Positions 45,586 through 58,400 of a DNA stretch of 64,000 bases are shown here, one piece after another (the first letter of the stretch is position 1; every line of letters starts with the position of its first letter). The notes beneath the pieces were generated by a model. It worked only from the letters and a program-made list of their open reading frames with translations. It did no database searches and was not told the DNA's origin. Position numbers and translations under genes: made by a program. Origin of the DNA: Edolisoma coerulescens (taxonomy: Eukaryota; Chordata; Aves; Passeriformes; Campephagidae); assembly GCA_013397115.1 (NCBI GenBank), contig VWZW01001167.1, forward strand, positions 1,494,399 to 1,558,398, written 5' to 3'.

Positions 45586-48500
45586 AACCAAAAGTATTCT
45601 GAAGACCTCAAGTGCCATCTAATTGAGCATTTTCAGTAAAAAATCATTTTAAATCATGTTTATTTCTTGACAAAAAAAGTACTTCTTGTATGCTATTTTA
45701 CATTGGTCAGCATGCCATTTAATTCTTCACAACCGTCTTTTATGTCTTTATATTTGGAATTTCCCGAGGAACTTTTGAAAAAACATTAACATTTAAAAAT
45801 ACATGGGTATTACGTTAAGTGAGCAAGCAACAATTTTGCATGTACTGTACAGTTTTCAGACTGAAACTTCAATGAGGTATCCTGTCTGTTCATGTGGAAC
45901 ACAATTGTGTTGTATATCATGGGAAAAGGAATATAGACAGGAGGAATATCTCATGTATTCTTGGAAAACTATGGGCAAAATCTCTCCTTATATTTGGAGA
46001 GAAGTCTGGTTCAACTTGTTATATTTGGAGAGAAGTTGTTGTTCAACTGTCTTTAAATGAAATTACAACCTAAGGTCCTAAAGAACAAAAAAGCTCCCCA
46101 ATAGGAGAAGTTCAGAGATTAGTTACACAAAATATGTGTTGGTACTTAATTGATAAAAATCGATTGTCATGTAAATTTTCAGAAAATTCTAACATAGTAA
46201 GTTCATAAGTCGCTTAATTTAAAAACAAATAAATAAACTGCATAGCAGAATAGTGAATCTACAAAGCCTAGTTTATAAAACCATAAGGTATTACAGAGAA
46301 CCTTTAACAGTCAGCTATTGACCATGTTTGCCATCATAATTCAACTGTACTTAATTAAACCCACACTTACAATCTCCCAAACACAAATACTTATAAGAGT
46401 ACACACTACTGAAATCCCAGTGTTTCCAAAGTATGCATGCATTCAATAAATTCTTTCATGTACCTGTAGATACTACAAGGAAAATTTTAGCTGACAGAAG
46501 GAGAAAGCTTTCTGAAGTTTGGCTCTTTGAAAAGCAAGGTTTATTGATTTATATTGTTTAAAACTCTCTAGGTGATGAGTAATTAAATTATTCTCTTCCT
46601 ATTAACGAGGCAGCAAAGCCTAAATTGCTTCCTGCAAATATCAATCATTTTCTCAATTGCAGGCAAATATGTTGAATATTGGGATTCCCTTTTTCTGCAT
46701 GAATGTTACAATTTGGCTCTAGATTTATGATCGTTTTTAAGTATGATTACAGGAGTCAATGCAAATTGACATGACATTATATTTGTGAATGTATTGTGGG
46801 CCTGAATATCTAAGTGCATAATTTCATTGCTGGTGTTGCAGAGCTTAAGAACAGGGCTCATGAGGTGAGAAAAATGTATTTTAAAATTATTTGTGAAATG
46901 AGACTCCCACTTGAAGTAGTGTCACATGACAGTGACACTAATATATGGTGGACTATCCATCATTTAAATGTTAAAGGTTTCAGCATGAAATATTTTCAGG
47001 CAAGGAGCTCATTGTAAGGGCTCTCTTTTCAAGATCCTTATTTTCAGTTTCTTTAACTGGAGGATATCAACCTTACCACCTACATCTGCAATTGTAAGTT
47101 CACCAACTATATAGGCAGGACACGAGTAGGTTAAGAATAATCTAAAGGAAATAATACCCTATTTTCTAAGATATATTTCACCTGTTCTGCACAGCCACCC
47201 TGCAACACCTTATTCTGTATTGCTGCAACCTCAGCCAAGGGCACTTTTGGCTCCATATTCTTTTCAGGCTAATCTGCTTGTCTCAAGAAGGAATTTGTAA
47301 AGCTTATACTTTCTAAGCCTCACAGTGATCTGTTAGATCTTCTTATCAGTCCTAGAAGTCAGTAACTCATTCTTTTCCGTGAAAATACCAGGAAAATAGT
47401 TTCAGGGCTTGGGGTTGGTTAGTGGTGGTGGTGCTGTTTGGGGGGGAGGAGTTTCTCTTTTTTGTACAGAAAAGAAGTGTGATAGATCCAATAATACAAT
47501 TCTAAAATTGTAAGCCAAAATCTTCCTATTAAAGGTCAGAAGATGCATTTGGATGGTGTTGTTGTTTTTTAATAGAAAATTATCTTCATATTTTGAAATA
47601 TAGTGTGCCACTTAAGAATTATCTCAGAGTTATCAACAACTCCTGAGAAACATGTCCTTTCTTCCTTTGAGGCTTTCATCTTATTTGCAATTCCTCCACA
47701 ACAAAAATATTTTTACAGCAGAAATTCTGTTACTACAGAAGCTGCAAATGAGACTGGAATACAGTTTATCCTAATTTTTTCTCATTTTTTCTCTCTCCTT
47801 GTTCTCTGCAAAACTGATGAAGAAAGACCTGTGTTGCTGCACCAATAGTGAGATAATCTGTGATGTCAGTTTCCTGCTCTTGTTTTATGCCCATTGGTAC
47901 AGCATACCTCTTCAGAGCACATTTTTCTTATAAAGGAAGTTGTAGTACTGGGTATCTTATGAAGAACACTAAATCATATTCAAATTATAAGCATTTTGAG
48001 AAAGAAATATTTCAATGATTCTTGGTCACTTTGTAATCTAAATCTTTGAATAAACCTTAGAGGCAACGATATGCAACATTGATTTCTCATTAATTTCAAT
48101 CTCCTACATTACTTAGTTCCTCTTTTACTTCAGAGATCGATGTTTCCACCCAAATTCATTATGTGTTCCCTATAAGTCATTATTACAGCTTCTCATATGT
48201 GCTCAAGTTCTTCATTTATATACTTAAGCACGTAACAAAAGCTTCGAGATGCTGAGATGCAAGTTGCAGCAAACCATAGAAATAACTGGATTTCCCAGAA
48301 ATTCTGATAGCCTGTTCTGCTCTATCACCTGAATTGCCATTGCTCCATAAAATTTTAAAACATTCTCAGAAAAACCTCAGTTTTTCTAAAGGCCTGATCC
48401 CTCTACTGAAGGACGGCTTTTATAAAAGATACCCTAAGAATACTCAAAGCTAATTGGAGGCTAGGTTCACATACTAAAAGTGGAAAACGTATTTCCAAAT

Positions 48501-51500
48501 TCTGCAATATTTGAAGTCTTTTTCATGAGTAACTTGTATTTTCTCAGCCTCTGTCTGGAAAGATGTTTAGTTCACAGTTCCCACATGTAATGGGACAATT
48601 GTGAAGGGATAGATTTGGCACTGGAAGTGAGGAAATTCCCTGTTTCTCTGTCACTACCTTTGTCTTTGACCTTACTTGTACCCTGAGAAACACAAAAAAT
48701 AGTGAAAGCTGCATAAACTATGTATAAATGTACTGTACCTGTTTTTCGTAATTACAAGTCCTGGGAAAAGGAGGCTTCTTGCTTATACAATTTTTCATGG
48801 TAATTAAAAAAAGAATTTTCATCTCTATACTTTTACACCCAGAGAAATGTTATTACTTTCTATATTGCCTGATGATTTTCAGTATTTCATATAATTTCAT
48901 GAGGAAGAAAGGCCTGAATCAATCCAAAGAGCCTGGTTATTAACAGATCAAAATTCTACATTGATAACTATTATGGATTTTTCTAGTTTCTTTCTGCAGT
49001 CAATACAATGCCTCTGTTCAATACTTCAGATTCTTCAGGATGCTACAGACTGCTAATAAAGAATGACTGTTTAATTTAAAAAAGAATTACTACAGCTCTA
49101 ATTGCCTCCTACCATTGCACAGAACTGTTGCTGAAGCCAAATAAATGGTCAGGTCGACTTCCACTTCATTAACTAATCTCAGCTGGCAGCACTGCCTGAG
49201 GTAGCAGTCATTTAAAGGGTCACGAGGCATTGCTCAATGCTTTCACAAACTCCACGCTTCCTGGGTGTTCATTGATCAAGTGCACTGGTTGGTGGAAGGG
49301 GCATTCTAGCAGTTGCTCTGTTGCTTTCTCCATTGCTTCTTTCTCAGAAATGTAGTTAACACGTGAAACGTTAATAGTTCCAATATGCATTTTGAGTGCA
49401 TTCACACACTTGAAGATACTTTCTTTTCTGCAACAGAATGGGCTGAGTAGAGCTGGCTCAAGAGTCCATCATGTTGTCTGTCTGCCTGGGATGATATGCT
49501 AGGAGGTAACAGGAAATAAGGAATTATTTCCTACACAACAGGAAAAGCCAGAGAGTGTGATAGTCCTGAAAAGATCTTTGAAGGCTACTTAGAGTCTGAC
49601 AGCACATAAATTAAAAGTAGGAAATCAGGCTAGACCTGATGTCTACTTTGTTATCTAAAGCCCTCATTATCTATAGTTTATATTTCCCTGGAAGCTGAAG
49701 GAATTTCAGTGCCTTGACAGCTAAACTGGCAAATCTGAGAGAGCCCACATAAATTAAGAGAAGACCCGTGATTCTAACCATGCCTGCAAAAGTAGGAGAT
49801 GAGAGACCACAGTGTGGGACCATGCAGGACTGGAAATTAGGAGGAAATTGTTCCGCTTCAATATTTAAGCCATGTTACATAAGACTCTGCTTGCCTTACA
49901 CACATCTGTTTACCACCTGGTAAACTGGTGGTGTTTATTTAATATACATAATTCTTTAATATATAATTTCATGGCAGCTGATTTCCTGTTTTGCAAAGAT
50001 TTTACAATGACTTTCTAATCAATTATTTCCTTCCATTTGCATTTTTACAATCTTCTTTCCAAAGAAGGAACATACTTTTACACGAAAGCCAGAAGCCACC
50101 GCAATAACTGAAGGAAGAATCAGAAAAATAAATACCACTTCTTTATGTAAGGAACAAGACGCAACAGACAGAATTCCTACATAAGGAACAGTCCCCAGAA
50201 TTTGAGACTCATGCTATGCATGTCACAATGGAAAACCTAAATTACTTCAACCACACATAACGGCAACTGATGCACTGTTGGCATAAAACCTCATCACCTG
50301 TGCTTTGTAAGGTGAAAGGCATTTCCATCTTGGAGATGGCATCATATCTAGTAACATTAATGATAACAATTTGTTTTAGTGATTTGTACTCCACATGCAA
50401 AATACCTTTAAAATAGCTCCTTCAATACTATTGCAACATAGATGCATTCAGATACTTCTTAACATAACCTGATAAAATCTCTATAAGGGAAGGGCAGAAG
50501 GCTGCTATTAGAAGAATTTGATAATACTACACTTGCAGCCTTGTGTTGCTCTTCTATTAATAGGAAATGTCGTCTTTCTGGGGAAATATGAAAAAAGAAT
50601 TATTTAACATTAGCTGGTACTGCCTGCAAGAGAGAGGTTGTACATGTTTACTTCTTAAGTGCACAAGCCTTCTTTTTGTCCTGGTATTTTTATGCTTCCA
50701 GCTTTTTGCTTCCGGTTTCTTTGCTTTCTTATTAGAAAACTATCCTTAGTATTTTTCATGTGCAGCTTTAAAATTGTCTCAGAGACAGTTCAGTCCCTGG
50801 GAATATTTAAAGCTTTTTTATCATCCTTATTTCTCCCAAAAAAAATAAAATCACAGCTTCAGATTGATTGAAAGGCAGTTTGCCTTAAACTGAGACACAG
50901 CTGGAACTACCCTAGTGCTCTAGGTCACTGACAGAGAAAGCAAAAAGAGGAATTTAGGTTATCTGGAGAAAATGATGTGTAAGGAATTCTTGCCTACCAA
51001 CAAGTCTGCAGGAATAAGGAGGAAGGCCACAGAGGAAGGACAGGATTTCTTGCTTATGTGTTGCTATTCCTTAGAAGAGTAAATCTTCCAAAATCATGTT
51101 TATTAAATGGTGACATTTGGGAAAGGGAATTAAACAGGTCTGTGATCTTTTTGTAATTCAACCAGGAAGTTGTAAAAACCACTTAAACTGTGTGTGTAAT
51201 AAATAGCCTTGGAACCTACTTCACTTTAAGCTTTCCCATAAAACATATTAGCTGCTTTGGTCAAAGATCCAAATTAGCTATAAAAATTGAGGTTTTTCCC
51301 TTTGTCTGGCTGAGACTCAGAGCTTCCAAAGGGTACCAACAAAGAAAAAGGAGCAGAAAACTTCTGGTTTTGTCCTTTACGTTAAGTCAAATGTGTCTGA
51401 GCAGCAGTGCCTGGCATACTGTGTTTTCAGGGTGTGTCTAGGAACCAGGACAGCGTTGAGTTCTCACAGACTCTCAGCCTTGCTGCTGCCTTCTGCCTGG

Positions 51501-54487
51501 GTGGCACAACAAGGGTAAAGCTCTGCTTGTGGTGTTCAGCAGAGCTACAGCACAAAGACGCAGCACACTCTGCCTTCACTTGGCTCTTCTCCCTCGCTTC
51601 TCATCAGCTTTGCTGTCTGGCACCTAAATATTGCTGAAATCTAACAGCCAAACAATATTCCACTGACTGCAAAAATGAAAAAATCCATTTTCAAACTCTC
51701 ATGGCTTGTAAATGATGCCCATTTACAAGAGACAAAGACTTCAAGGACTCTTTCTTATAGGGAATACTTGTCTCCAGACATATTTATTTCAGCCTGTCAT
51801 AGTCAGAAAGAATTAACCACTTGGCCTAAAACCCTAAGTCACAACAAGAGCAATGAAAAGCAACAAAATAGAAAGTTAAATAGAAAAATACTTTTAGCAC
51901 CTTTGCCAAATCAGTATGCAAACTCTCAGGTATGGGAGAGCATTTTTGTTTGCTTCCCTGGAATATGCTTTTAAGCAAAGGACAGCAAGGAATTACTGAC
52001 ATGAGTCACAGTTTTGGTAGAAAGAGCCAACAATTTGGGAGAGAGGGGATTTATCCTGAGTAGATATTGGCAGAAAGAATTACATCTGTGATACCAGCAA
52101 CCTCCTGCTTCCACACAAATGTGGGGGAAAAAACCCCAGAAGTTTGCAGTCATTTTGGGAAAAATATATCAGAAAGGTACTGGACGACAAGGTATCTCCA
52201 AACAATGTAATGCTTGGCAGAAATATTCTGTAAAAAAATGGCTATTTCACTAGTAATACACATTTCCATTTAAGCCAAAACTGTTCCTACAAGTCTGATG
52301 AATGCCTAGCTTACTGCTGGTCCACAGTTTACTTTTCCCATCCTGAAAAAAAGGACCCAAAGAAAGAGTAGGTGACTCAGAAAAAGGAAAAGTGTGTTCG
52401 AAGTTGGTTGCCACCATTCTTAGCACAAACGGGACAGGTTTGTGCTCGGAAGAAAGGAGAATTCCTCTGAAAAATACTGCTTCACAATACTGAGAAAGGC
52501 AGCAAAGCTATCTTTCCTGTCAGTAAAATTCTCAGACTGAACCAAAAGTGGGCTAAATACAGATGGAGTTGGTCTTTTTTTAACCAATCATTGTGAAACA
52601 GATTTAATTAATAAATTTTAAGTGCATTTGCAGCATTTTTCTAGATGTCCTATTTTTCCTCACAAAAAAACCCACAGAATAAACAATGTTAATTAAATCT
52701 ATTTTAGTCTTTCCTAATTTTCACTTCTTAATAACATGATGTCGTTTGCTTTGCTTGCACATGAACATCTTCCTTTTCATCACCAACTATCATGTAACGG
52801 CCCTCCAGAGGCTAAACAGCAGAAGGAATATTCCTGATGGAGCTTGTTTAAATTCAAAGTACATTACATAGAATTGCAGCACACTTTAAACTGAAGATCG
52901 CACTGCGCAGCACTTGCTTATTTAAGCTAAAATGTATTTGCTCACCTGAATGATCCTGCAGCAGCAAGTGATCTGTCTCATTTAATTTTAGTTATCTGGA
53001 GGTGAGGTGGCAGACCAAACTACTCATTTCATTGCCTGATTGCTTTCTGAGAGCAGCAATTTATTTCCACCAGCAGATGAGGAAGTTTGGATGGATTTCC
53101 TATCCTGAGATGTCCATTTAATTGTTTAAAAATGGGGTAAAGGAATTCCAACCTACATTCTTAGTGATATCAGCTCAAATATTTGGACATTTAATATGCA
53201 TTGCAAGACAGACAGGAAGGATATAGCTAATTTATATCCAAGTTTAAACTGATATTAAAAATTATGCATGCACTATAATTATACACAATGCCAAAATATC
53301 ACATTGCATTTGATATGCTGAATTATTCCTTCTTTCTTCATAGATTAGCAATTACTCATAACTAATAAATTTGTACTGATTGTGCAAGCTGGAAACAATG
53401 GATTCTGAGCTGAGTGCAGCAGGCAATTGAAACACCAGATATCTTCCCTACGACTATTGAATTAGCAATAGGTGTTCAAAGTAGTGTTTTAGGTAAAAAC
53501 CTTCTTCTGGTAAAATCTACTTCACATCACTCATTCCCCATGGAGATCAATGTGGAGTGAGAGGTTTTTATGCTTTAGAGGGTATATCCTCCAAAATGCT
53601 TCTGAGGTTAGGAATGAGTACTTCCCATTTCTAAAGCAGCTTTAGTGAACGTGGTCTTGGCTAAAAGGTTTGCCTCCGCTTTCCTAGTCACAGCTCCAGA
53701 AAGGAAACCATGTCATGAAAAGTACTGATGTAGACATGAAGTTTGAGTTCAAATTCTGATTTTTTTTAAATCTCATTATTATCACACAAATTGCCAGGGC
53801 ATCTTATGAGATTTTATGTTTATTAGAAATGCTGGTTTTTATGTCTGAAAACTAAACTGCTATATAACAGAAAATTAAGGCTCTTGTATAGGTGAACAAG
53901 GTAGGTTTAATATGGAGAGACAACTAGGAAGAGTGAAGAGTTGATTTCCAGAGTGGAGATGGGCTGTTTGGGAAACCCCAGAGAAACCTGTGCTGCGGGC
54001 TGTGCTCATTTCATGCATTTGTTACTGATCTGGAATAGAGGGTGAAGTAAGAAAATTATCTGACGATATTAAGGATATTAAGGACACTTTTATTTATTTC
54101 ACTCCCTTCTTCATTTGGCACCTTTGTGTCCCAGGCATCCCTAGTGCCGATGTACTAGTTAGCTACCAGCTAAACTAAGGCAAACCTCAGTTTCATTTTG
54201 TCCTCCAAATGGACACTGGTCAGCATTTTCAGGTTAGTTCAGGGAAGGTATGACTCTGTGGGGACAGTGAACTGCACTATGGCCAGAACATAGGAGAAAA
54301 GAGAAACCAAATGACCCATTACAACTCTGAAAGAGAGGTACATGGGCAAGGGGGAAAGGTGTCATGGTCCCTGGCACTTGGACATAGACATAACTCAATT
54401 TTACATACCAACAGGTACATTAATCTTCAGAGCACACCCTGGCACGATGGCATTGGCAGTAACTCCCATCACACACACATAGATTAC
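45586..54487. other. 3' UTR of the SDR16C gene, then intergenic DNA
   Basis: The first part is probably 3' UTR, with AATAAA motifs at 46228-46237 and 46445-46450. The remainder is AT-rich with no recognised exon on either strand. I looked for the family motifs of a second SDR (YxxxK, NNAG) and for CHCHD7-like cysteine motifs, and found neither. Segments near 46560-46740 and 52880-53110 look like unique, non-repetitive sequence with homeodomain or E-box motifs, but conservation is untested. Confidence 0.5.
45980..46041 (+). repeat. Short tandem duplication, about 31 bp
   Basis: TATATTTGGAGAGAAGT occurs twice, 31 bp apart. Both copies continue into similar GGTTCAACT/TGTTCAACT sequence. It is a local imperfect duplication in or just after the SDR16C 3' UTR. 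Confidence 0.75.
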
Positions 54488-54740
54488 TTCATGTTGGAAA
54501 AGACCTGCAAGATCATTGAGTCCAACTGTTAACCCAGCACTGCCAAGTCCACCCCTAAACCATGTCCCCAAGTACCACATGTACACGTCTTTTAAACACC
54601 TCCAGGGAGATGGTGATTCCATCACTTCTCTGGGAAGCCTGATCCAATGCTTGACTACTTATTCAGAGAAGAATTTTTTTCTAACCTGGTTTAAACCTCA
54701 CCTGGCACAACTTGCTGCCATTTCCTCTTGTCCCTGGGTT
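54488..54740 (-). mobile_element. CR1 3'-end fragment
   Basis: On the + strand the reverse-oriented CR1 3' region is readable: GTTGGAAAAGACCTGCAAGA, then ATTGAGTCCAACTGTTAACC, CCTCCAGGGAGATGGTGATT, and finally TTGCTGCCATTTCCTCTTGT. It is 5'-truncated and ends roughly 130 bp before a CpG island. It has no coding capacity. Confidence 0.88.
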
Positions 54741-54869
54741 CTCTCCCATACAGTACAGTTCTCACTGTATTTTCCTTCAGCTCACAGCTGCTCCCAAAAT
54801 TACGGAGGGCAGGAGAGACCACAGTCCTGCACGAAACTAAATCTGTCCTAAACCTGCTCCATCCTCCTG

Positions 54870-55480
54870 TTCCTAGTGGGGCCGGGCCGCCTCAGAGCGG
54901 GTGCCCCGCGCCCCGCCGGGCTTGCGGCGGTCCCGCTCCCCGCCGGGCCGGCAGCGGCTCTCAGGCGGCACCGGGCACTGCGGGGCTCCCGGCACCCCCC
55001 GGCATCCCCCTCTCGCCCCTTGCTGCCGCGGGCCGCCTGCCCTCTGCGCCTCCATGCCCGGGCCGCCGCCCCAGCCCTCCCTGCCTTCAGCATCGGGGGC
55101 CGCTTTGTACTACCGACCCACGCATTCACGGTATATTCATGGCTATTTATTCTGTTAAACTGGCATCTCCACACCAGAAACTTCACCTATTGATGAAACA
55201 CCATATAAGCACTTCATCTTTTTTTTTTCCTTAACCTATAATTCTTAATACGCATCAACCACTTGGAAAGAAGAAAAACCTTAGAAGCTCGCCAAACCAT
55301 AGGTGCACAGCCCTCGGCGGCAGCACTGATTCCCAGGAGGAAGAAGAGGGCTCGTCCCGGGAGAGCAGAGGGCGGCAGGCGGGACAAAGGCTCCGCTGCC
55401 GGGGGCGGCCGCAGTCGCCGCCCCGATGGGAACCCGCCGGCGAGGGCGGAGCATCGGCAGCTCCGTCCTGCATCTCCAAG
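54870..55480. promoter_or_regulatory. CpG island without an assigned gene
   Basis: GC-rich, CpG-dense DNA covers about 54870-55120 and again 55300-55470. An AT-richer segment with a TATTTATTCTG motif separates them. It has the look of a vertebrate promoter. No exon with recognisable protein similarity follows on either strand within the window. Open frames inside are Pro/Arg/Ala-rich composition artefacts. It could serve a long non-coding RNA, a second SDR16C-type gene with coding exons beyond 64 kb, or an alternative promoter. Confidence 0.6.
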
Positions 55481-55499
55481 AGGCAATTTCACAGACTCT

Positions 55500-58400
55500 T
55501 CACTTGCTCCTCGAATTCTGCCGGCAAAACTTGAAAGGCAGAAGGGTGCTTGTGCTTAATTTTTTACCTTTTTCCAGACGGTGGCGATTTATATTTCCCA
55601 CTCACACTGTGGTGTGTGTTTTTACAGCGAGAGCATTCACCACTGGAGAGGACTGAGGGGTCAGTCTCTCTCCCTCTTTTCACTCCCTTCTTCTATCCCC
55701 GGCCTTCACAAGCCCCCAGAAGGAGAAGTTTGCCTTTCAGTGATACAATAGAACTGTACATCAATAAAGAAACATGAAGGAAACAGACTCACACAACACT
55801 GTTATGAAAGCGCAAGATCCTAAATCCAGCTGATCTTGCCTGACTGTACTGTGCCATATAAGCTTTGAGCACACAGGAGTGCCCTCTACTGAATAACAAT
55901 ATCTGCATATTGAAAGCAAAATTTTGCCATGAACATTTCAAAGTTAAGACAAATTGTCATGGTTTTGAACTGTAAGTAATTTTTTTTGCTTTTTCTTTAG
56001 AAAATTGTCCTGTGTATGAGAAAATCCATATACACTTTCTAAAACATCTTGTAGTCATTCATATGCCAGGGGCACTTCTTTATGGTTTTTAACAAGAGCA
56101 TTTATAATACCTTAATAATTGAAAGCCTGGCAACCAGAAAAGACAGGGCACAAGAGTGAAATGCTTGCAGAAAATTTTTATGGAAGTACAGCAAGCCATT
56201 TTAAAAGAGGTGTGCAGAAGACTGCTGGATCCAAAAGACTAGACATGAGACAGAGCCAAATTTGGAAACCCTTGGTAACATGAAATAACAGAAGCCAATG
56301 ATGTTGTCCAATGTTTATGGGGAAAGAGAAGGATGAACACTGAAAAATGCCGAAGAGTTGGGGATGGAGGGCCACAGCTCCCCACACATTGGCTATGCTA
56401 AGAGTAGTGAAGATGCAGTTATGATTATGTAGTAGAAATTGTGTCCTCCAGGCCACGATAAAGAGGCAAATAAATCACTGCTCTAATTTACAATGAAAAG
56501 TCATGTATTTGCAGGTTACTGCAGGAGACAGTTGCCCTCATTCACACTCCAGTGAAGGTTCCCTTTGGCATTACATGGCTGAGATGTCCTTAATGGAGGT
56601 TTTTCACTTGCTGTAAACATGAGGACATCCAGGATGGAGAGCAGTGTCAGAAAAGAGTGATGTCCCTGTCATCCAGGTCTGGCACTCAGGAAGACTTAGT
56701 TCCTCCTTCTCATGAAGCAGATGAAGCTCCCCGTGGAGAGCAGGTATTGAGCAAATATCTTCAGAAACAAGAAAAAAAGTTTGTCCTAATGCAGACAAAC
56801 AGTGTAAAAACTGCATAAAACCCACAGGCTCTCTCACTTGCTGGCTCTGCAAAGCCTGCACATCACATGGATGTGCTTTACTGGTATACCCAAACCAGAG
56901 TGACCCTGCAGATAATCTGTAGCTCTCTGAGGCATAGACACCCATTGCATGGCTACACACGTTTGTGATAAAATCTTTATATGCTCCCTATACGCTTCAA
57001 TTTTGAAGAATAAATGCTTTCTCCCCATTAAGTTTAGATTCAGTTTGAACACCCCATCAAATGACATTGCAATTCTTCATGCTTTTACTTCAGTTTCCAT
57101 TGGAAAGCACAAGTATTTCACAGTACGTTATAGCTCCTGAAGTGTAACATAGCACAAGAAAGAAAAAAAATTACTTTCCCAGAAATGCTGGCATCCTTTT
57201 TAGTTACCTAGACAGATGATATCCCAAGAAATGTTGATAAGGTTTGTCCTAGCAGTACAGCTCATCAGCCATGAGCATCAGATTTTAACATACTGTATTT
57301 AATGAATTTGCTGAGCACTGTAACCAGAATGGCTGGCATGTATTCCCCTTGGAGCCAGTGAAAAGACCAAGATAAGGAGACTGAAGGTAGGTAAGCAGTC
57401 TGAAGTACCACTGAGATTTTGAGCCCTGTTTGTGCATGTGAGTGTGTGAATTAGGTCTGCCTTCCCAGAAAAGTGTCCATATCGCTGCAGGAAACTGCAG
57501 TCGCCCTCAGCTGGCCCCGATTAGGCATGCATTTACAGGCACAGAACCCTGAATATTTATACATAGCACGAGTTAGTAAACATTTGAACAAGTCAGTTAC
57601 TGTGGGAAAAAGTCCTATAAATTTCACCAGGGTCTGGAAGAAGTGTTATTTATTCATTGTTAAAATCTCACAATGTCTGCAGCTGTTCCTACAGATTTTA
57701 TTGAGAGGTAACTTTGTGAGACTGGAGAATCGATACTGAAATAACTTGCTTTAAAATAAGGAAAGCCAAAAGTGAAACTTTACACTTTTTTAAAATCCCT
57801 ATTTCTTATTTTATCAGGTGCACATTTTTGTTTTCTACTTTAGACGTAGGGTACGCCGTCAGAAAGATCAGGCTTGAAGTGCAAGTGGAAAATCTCATGC
57901 ACATTTTTACTTAAGCACTTAAGGATGTGTCTTTCCTCTTTATGGTATCTTTCTTCTCTTTGCCAAATACTGATTAGCAAATATCCATTACTACAAACCT
58001 GGTAAAACCAATAAAATAGACTGTCATGCTCATGGTCATTTTCAATCTGAGTCACAAAGAAAGAGTGTTTTTAAATTTTATGCTTTAGATGAATTGGATT
58101 CCTATACAGACACATGCTTCGGATATATTTTTCCAGTCCTATGCATGCATATATTTAGTCCAAGAATTTCCATTAGTCTAAAGCAGAATGCTCTGGCAAA
58201 ATGCCCTCTTCAGGAGGAATCAACAATTCCCAGTTTCTGAAGCCTCTCTTACGGACTGTTCTCTCAACTACAGAGGACAGTTTAAGTAAGGGTCCTTCTT
58301 CATCTGCAGCCTGAGGTCAGCCAGGTCATGAAGAACAGTGTTGGAAATGTAAATGCAAGATGGTTTTACAGTAACAGTTAAACAACATGTTGCAATAACT

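Larger units (their letters stand above)
35170..46455 (+). other. SDR16C5: SDR16C-family gene, transcription unit (approximate)
   Basis: The unit has a predicted non-coding exon in the CpG island and six coding exons (36402-36728, 40626-40757, 42233-42332, 43377-43521, 44887-45009, 45504-45585). They join without a frame break to 302 aa; human SDR16C5 is 309 aa. The product is a membrane-anchored NAD(P)-dependent oxidoreductase. Family members oxidise all-trans-retinol to retinaldehyde at ER or lipid-droplet membranes, the first step of retinoic acid synthesis. The placement downstream of PENK on the same strand agrees with SDR16C5. The close paralogue SDR16C6 cannot be excluded. The 3' end is uncertain: AATAAA motifs occur at 46228-46237 and 46445. 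Confidence 0.8.

Noticed and set aside
54728..55559. Open frames of 60-168 codons in the downstream CpG island
   Set aside because: Pro/Arg/Ala-rich, no motifs. The longest begins inside the CR1 fragment region.
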